Under the pieces are notes generated by a model that saw only the letters and a program-made list of their open reading frames with translations, had not been told where the DNA came from and did not search any database. The translations under genes were made by a program, and so were the position numbers. Below are positions 61,633 to 64,000 of a stretch of 64,000 nucleotides of DNA, piece by piece; the stretch's first letter is position 1; each line of letters begins with the position of its first letter. Source of the DNA: Thalassotalea_F euphylliae (lineage in GTDB: Bacteria > Pseudomonadota > Gammaproteobacteria > Enterobacterales > Alteromonadaceae); NCBI RefSeq assembly GCF_042682785.1, contig NZ_JBHUIB010000001.1, forward strand, positions 930,001-994,000. Reading direction: 5' to 3'.

Positions 61633-62517
61633 TTACTTCGTTTTATCACCATCTTTCAGGTAATTAAAGAAATCACTGTCTGGTTTGACAACCATGATAT
61701 CGTTTTTGCTGTTAAAGCTATTCTCGTATGCTTGTAGGCTACGGAAGAACTTGAAGAACTCAGGGTCTTTACCATACACGTCAGCATAAACTTTTGCCGC
61801 TAATGCATCACCTTCACCACGAATTTCAAACGCTTTCTTTTGAGCATCAGCAAGCATAACCGTTACTTTCGCATCAATAGTGGCACGAATGATTTCTGAT
61901 TGCTCCTGACCTTTAGAACGGTGTTCTTTTGCTACCGCATTTCGTTCAGCACGCATTCGCTCGTAAATTGAATTGCTCACTTCATTTGGCAAGTTAATCG
62001 CTTTCACTCGTACGTCGATCACCTCGATACCTAGATCGTCACGACTACTTTCCGCACTTTCTAATGCTTTCGCCATCAAACCGTCTCGGTCACCTGAAAC
62101 GATTTCTTGGATGGTACGTGTACCAAACTCAGTACGTAAGCCATTATTTACTTTCTGCTTTAAAAGAATTGATGCTTGATCAAAGCTACCTGAAGTACGC
62201 AGATAGAACCTTGAAAAGTCCACAATACGCCATTTAACGTACGAATCGACCATCAAATCTTTTTTCTCTGCAGTGACGAAACGGTCAGGTGCTTCATCCA
62301 ACGTTTGAATTCGCGCATCTAAGCGTTTAACGTTTTCAATCATCGGTATTTTGAAATGCAGTCCTGGTTCATAGATGCGCATTTCACCGGTATCTGCATC
62401 ACGTTTAATTTTTGAAAATTGAAACACAATGCCACGTTGCCCTTCTGGCACCACAAATACCGAAGATACAACAAGAATAAAGAGTAGGGCTAAGCCAGAG
62501 ACTAAAAAGTTTTTCAT
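61633..62517 (-). CDS. hflC: HflC, regulator of the FtsH protease
   Basis: This 294-residue SPFH/band-7 protein has one N-terminal helix (about 4-22). VPEGQRGIVFQF near 27-38 begins the SPFH domain, and a coiled coil with EGDALAAKVYADVYG near 240 follows. With HflK it forms a periplasmic cage around FtsH that controls degradation of membrane proteins. It lies three bases after hflK. The length is near that of E. coli HflC (334) minus a short C-terminal tail. Confidence 0.95.
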   Translation of the reverse strand: MKNFLVSGLALLFILVVSSVFVVPEGQRGIVFQFSKIKRDADTGEMRIYEPGLHFKIPMIENVKRLDARIQTLDEAPDRFVTAEKKDLMVDSYVKWRIVDFSRFYLRTSGSFDQASILLKQKVNNGLRTEFGTRTIQEIVSGDRDGLMAKALESAESSRDDLGIEVIDVRVKAINLPNEVSNSIYERMRAERNAVAKEHRSKGQEQSEIIRATIDAKVTVMLADAQKKAFEIRGEGDALAAKVYADVYGKDPEFFKFFRSLQAYENSFNSKNDIMVVKPDSDFFNYLKDGDKTK

Positions 62518-62520
62518 GGT

Positions 62521-63684
62521 TTAGTTTCTCCCACTACTGAATCTGTCAGTTCGAGTAGAGCTGCTCGTTGGCGAAGAATTCTTGCCAGTTACAGCAGGCA
62601 CATTAGATACTGATGATGCTGGCAACATACGTGTTTGACTGTTTTGTTGTTGCATTATTTTGTCCAAAGGCAAGTACATCATGTTGTTACCGCCTTCAAC
62701 GTCTACCATGACTTTACTGGTGTTACCGTATACCTTTTCCATGGTTGATAAGTACATGCGCTGACGCGTGACTTCTGGTGCCGCTTGGTATTCAGGTAAA
62801 AGCTTATCAAAGCGCGCTACTGCACCTTCTGCTTCAAGCACAGTTTGTTGCTTGTATGCGAGCGCTTCTTGTTCCATACGATTTACACGACCACGTGCTC
62901 TCGGCTCAATACTTCTTGCATATGCTTCCGCTTCTTGAATGAATCTCTCTTCGTCAGCTTGTGCTGCGATAGCATCATCGAAAGCTTCTTTAACTTCTTC
63001 AGGTGGTCTTGCATCTTTAAAGTTGACGTCGACAACCAACAAGCCCAAGTTGTAAGACTCAATGATACCGTCTAGTTCTGCACGAACCTTCTGACGCACT
63101 TCCTCACGACCACTGGTTAACACATCATCCATATTTGAATGACCAACAACATATCGAAGTGCACTGTCTAACGCATCACTCAAGCTGTTATCGGCATTTG
63201 TCACGCTGAAGATATAGTCTCTTGCGTCCACAACGCGATACTGAACTTCCATTTCAACGCGAACGACGTTTTCATCCTGTGTGAGCATAAAGCCTTCAGC
63301 TCTTATGTCACGCGTGGTTTGTACGTCAACCGGAATAATGTTCTCAATAAAAGTCCACTTCCAGCTTAAGCCCGGTTCTACAACACCAACGTATTCACCG
63401 AAACGCAATTTAACACCACGTTCTGCTTCTTTGATGGTATATACACAGGTAAACAAATAAGCAATGAGCGCAATAAACAACGCTAAAGTCACAGCTACGC
63501 CAGAAAAACTGCCGCCACCGTTACCTGAGCTTGCACCACCACCGCCGGACTTACCGCCGAAAATGCCACTTACTTTATTACCTAAATCTTTGAATAAATC
63601 ATCTAAATCTGGCGGCCCTTGATTATTGCCACCTTTGTTCTTCCAGGGATCTTTATCGTTATTCCCCGGCTCGTTCCACGCCAT
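62521..63684 (-). CDS. hflK: HflK, regulator of the FtsH protease
   Basis: This 387-residue partner of HflC has a Gly/Asn/Asp-rich cytoplasmic N-terminus (PGNNDKDPWKNKGG and a Gly/Ser run), a transmembrane helix near 68-88 and an SPFH domain with LRFGEYVGVVEPGLSWKW. A coiled coil with EAEAYARSIEPRARGRV follows. Only Gly- and Ser-rich tails differ among relatives. It is the second gene of hflX-hflK-hflC. Confidence 0.95.
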   Translation of the reverse strand: MAWNEPGNNDKDPWKNKGGNNQGPPDLDDLFKDLGNKVSGIFGGKSGGGGASSGNGGGSFSGVAVTLALFIALIAYLFTCVYTIKEAERGVKLRFGEYVGVVEPGLSWKWTFIENIIPVDVQTTRDIRAEGFMLTQDENVVRVEMEVQYRVVDARDYIFSVTNADNSLSDALDSALRYVVGHSNMDDVLTSGREEVRQKVRAELDGIIESYNLGLLVVDVNFKDARPPEEVKEAFDDAIAAQADEERFIQEAEAYARSIEPRARGRVNRMEQEALAYKQQTVLEAEGAVARFDKLLPEYQAAPEVTRQRMYLSTMEKVYGNTSKVMVDVEGGNNMMYLPLDKIMQQQNSQTRMLPASSVSNVPAVTGKNSSPTSSSTRTDRFSSGRN

Positions 63685-63740
63685 GACGCACTCCGCTACA
63701 TTGCTTACAACAGAAATAAGGCCAATAATATATCAGCCCA

Positions 63741-64000
63741 CTAACTTTCGATAAAGCGTTCAACTTCCGCTTTTTCTTGTTTAATCAGTCTATTCCACTC
63801 TCTAACCGGCAATTTGATATCAACAAGGCAATTACCCAGCTCATCATAAGCCTCATCAGCGATACAGTTGAGTTGATATAAAGCGCCGAGAAACCTGCCT
63901 GCCGTTGGTGGAATTCGTAATTTGTGTTTCACTACTTGTCGCCCTAACCGCTCGGCAAGCGCTTCAAATAGCAGTTCGATACCTAGATTGGCATGTGCTG
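63741..64000 (-). CDS. hflX: GTPase HflX, C-terminal fragment (cut by window edge)
   Basis: The minus-strand frame is open from base 64000 down to TAG at 63741, about 86 residues. AHANLGIELLFEALAERLGR is the end of the GTPase domain, where HflX text reads as the last helix. KHKLRIPPTAGRFLGALYQL and VDIKLPVREWNRLIKQE form the C-terminal domain of enterobacterial HflX. HflX is a ribosome-splitting GTPase. The position directly before hflK matches the conserved hfq-hflX-hflK-hflC order. Confidence 0.9.
   Translation of the reverse strand, partial: AHANLGIELLFEALAERLGRQVVKHKLRIPPTAGRFLGALYQLNCIADEAYDELGNCLVDIKLPVREWNRLIKQEKAEVERFIES

Overview
The window looks like chromosomal DNA of a marine gammaproteobacterium in the Alteromonadales, perhaps close to Thalassotalea/Colwellia or Pseudoalteromonas. 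The evidence is a moderate AT bias, the order argC-argB-argF-argG-argH(A)-argA, a metJ/metB-metL pair, the pilMNOPQ-aroK-aroB-damX-dam-rpe-trpS block, hflX-hflK-hflC-DUF2065-purA, and a GlyGly-CTERM tail. The genus is inferred from gene order and protein style, not from a marker gene. No rRNA, tRNA, CRISPR array, prophage or intact insertion sequence was seen.

Layout. 1-4.7 kb: the end of a surface-polysaccharide locus. It has a glycosyltransferase tail and the four proteins expected to build undecaprenyl-linked N,N'-diacetylbacillosamine (PglC-, PglD-, PglE- and PglF-like). 4.7-11 kb: a SpoU methyltransferase, an MltA-like protein and a solute-binding-like protein, a periplasmic cyclophilin with a GlyGly-CTERM tail, a thioesterase, and an overlapping trypsin-like protease/FHA membrane protein pair. 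11-25.8 kb: conserved core genes trpS, rpe, dam, damX, aroB, aroK, the type IV pilus alignment and secretin genes pilMNOPQ, and divergent mrcA (PBP1a). A TorF-type porin gene and a DUF2970 gene interrupt this block.

26-30.7 kb: a four-gene operon for the compatible solute glucosylglycerate. It holds a glycerate kinase, a phosphatase, glucosyl-3-phosphoglycerate synthase and a GH13_18 phosphorylase, so it encodes both synthesis and recycling. Two adjacent NtrC-type sites and a plausible sigma-54 promoter precede it. This suggests that nitrogen limitation switches the operon on, and I regard it as the most interesting regulatory signal here.

30.9-37.9 kb: a signalling module of REC-EAL, REC-TPR and a 1374-residue hybrid kinase with two periplasmic solute-binding domains and a C-terminal Hpt. 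38-42 kb: an accessory stretch with a methyltransferase, a four-cysteine exported protein, a staphylococcal-nuclease-like protein, three small membrane proteins and a lone receiver protein. It ends in a 468-base gene-free stretch with a perfect hairpin and a probable dispersed repeat.

42.5-50 kb: the arginine biosynthesis operon, with both a full-length ArgA and an ArgH fused to an acetyltransferase. 50.4-51.9 kb: a degenerate HD-GYP-like protein. 52-56.3 kb: metL and metB, divergent from metJ across two MetJ operator arrays. 56.5-64 kb: a lipoprotein gamma-glutamyltransferase, a short malic enzyme, purA, DUF2065, hflC, hflK and the 3' end of hflX.
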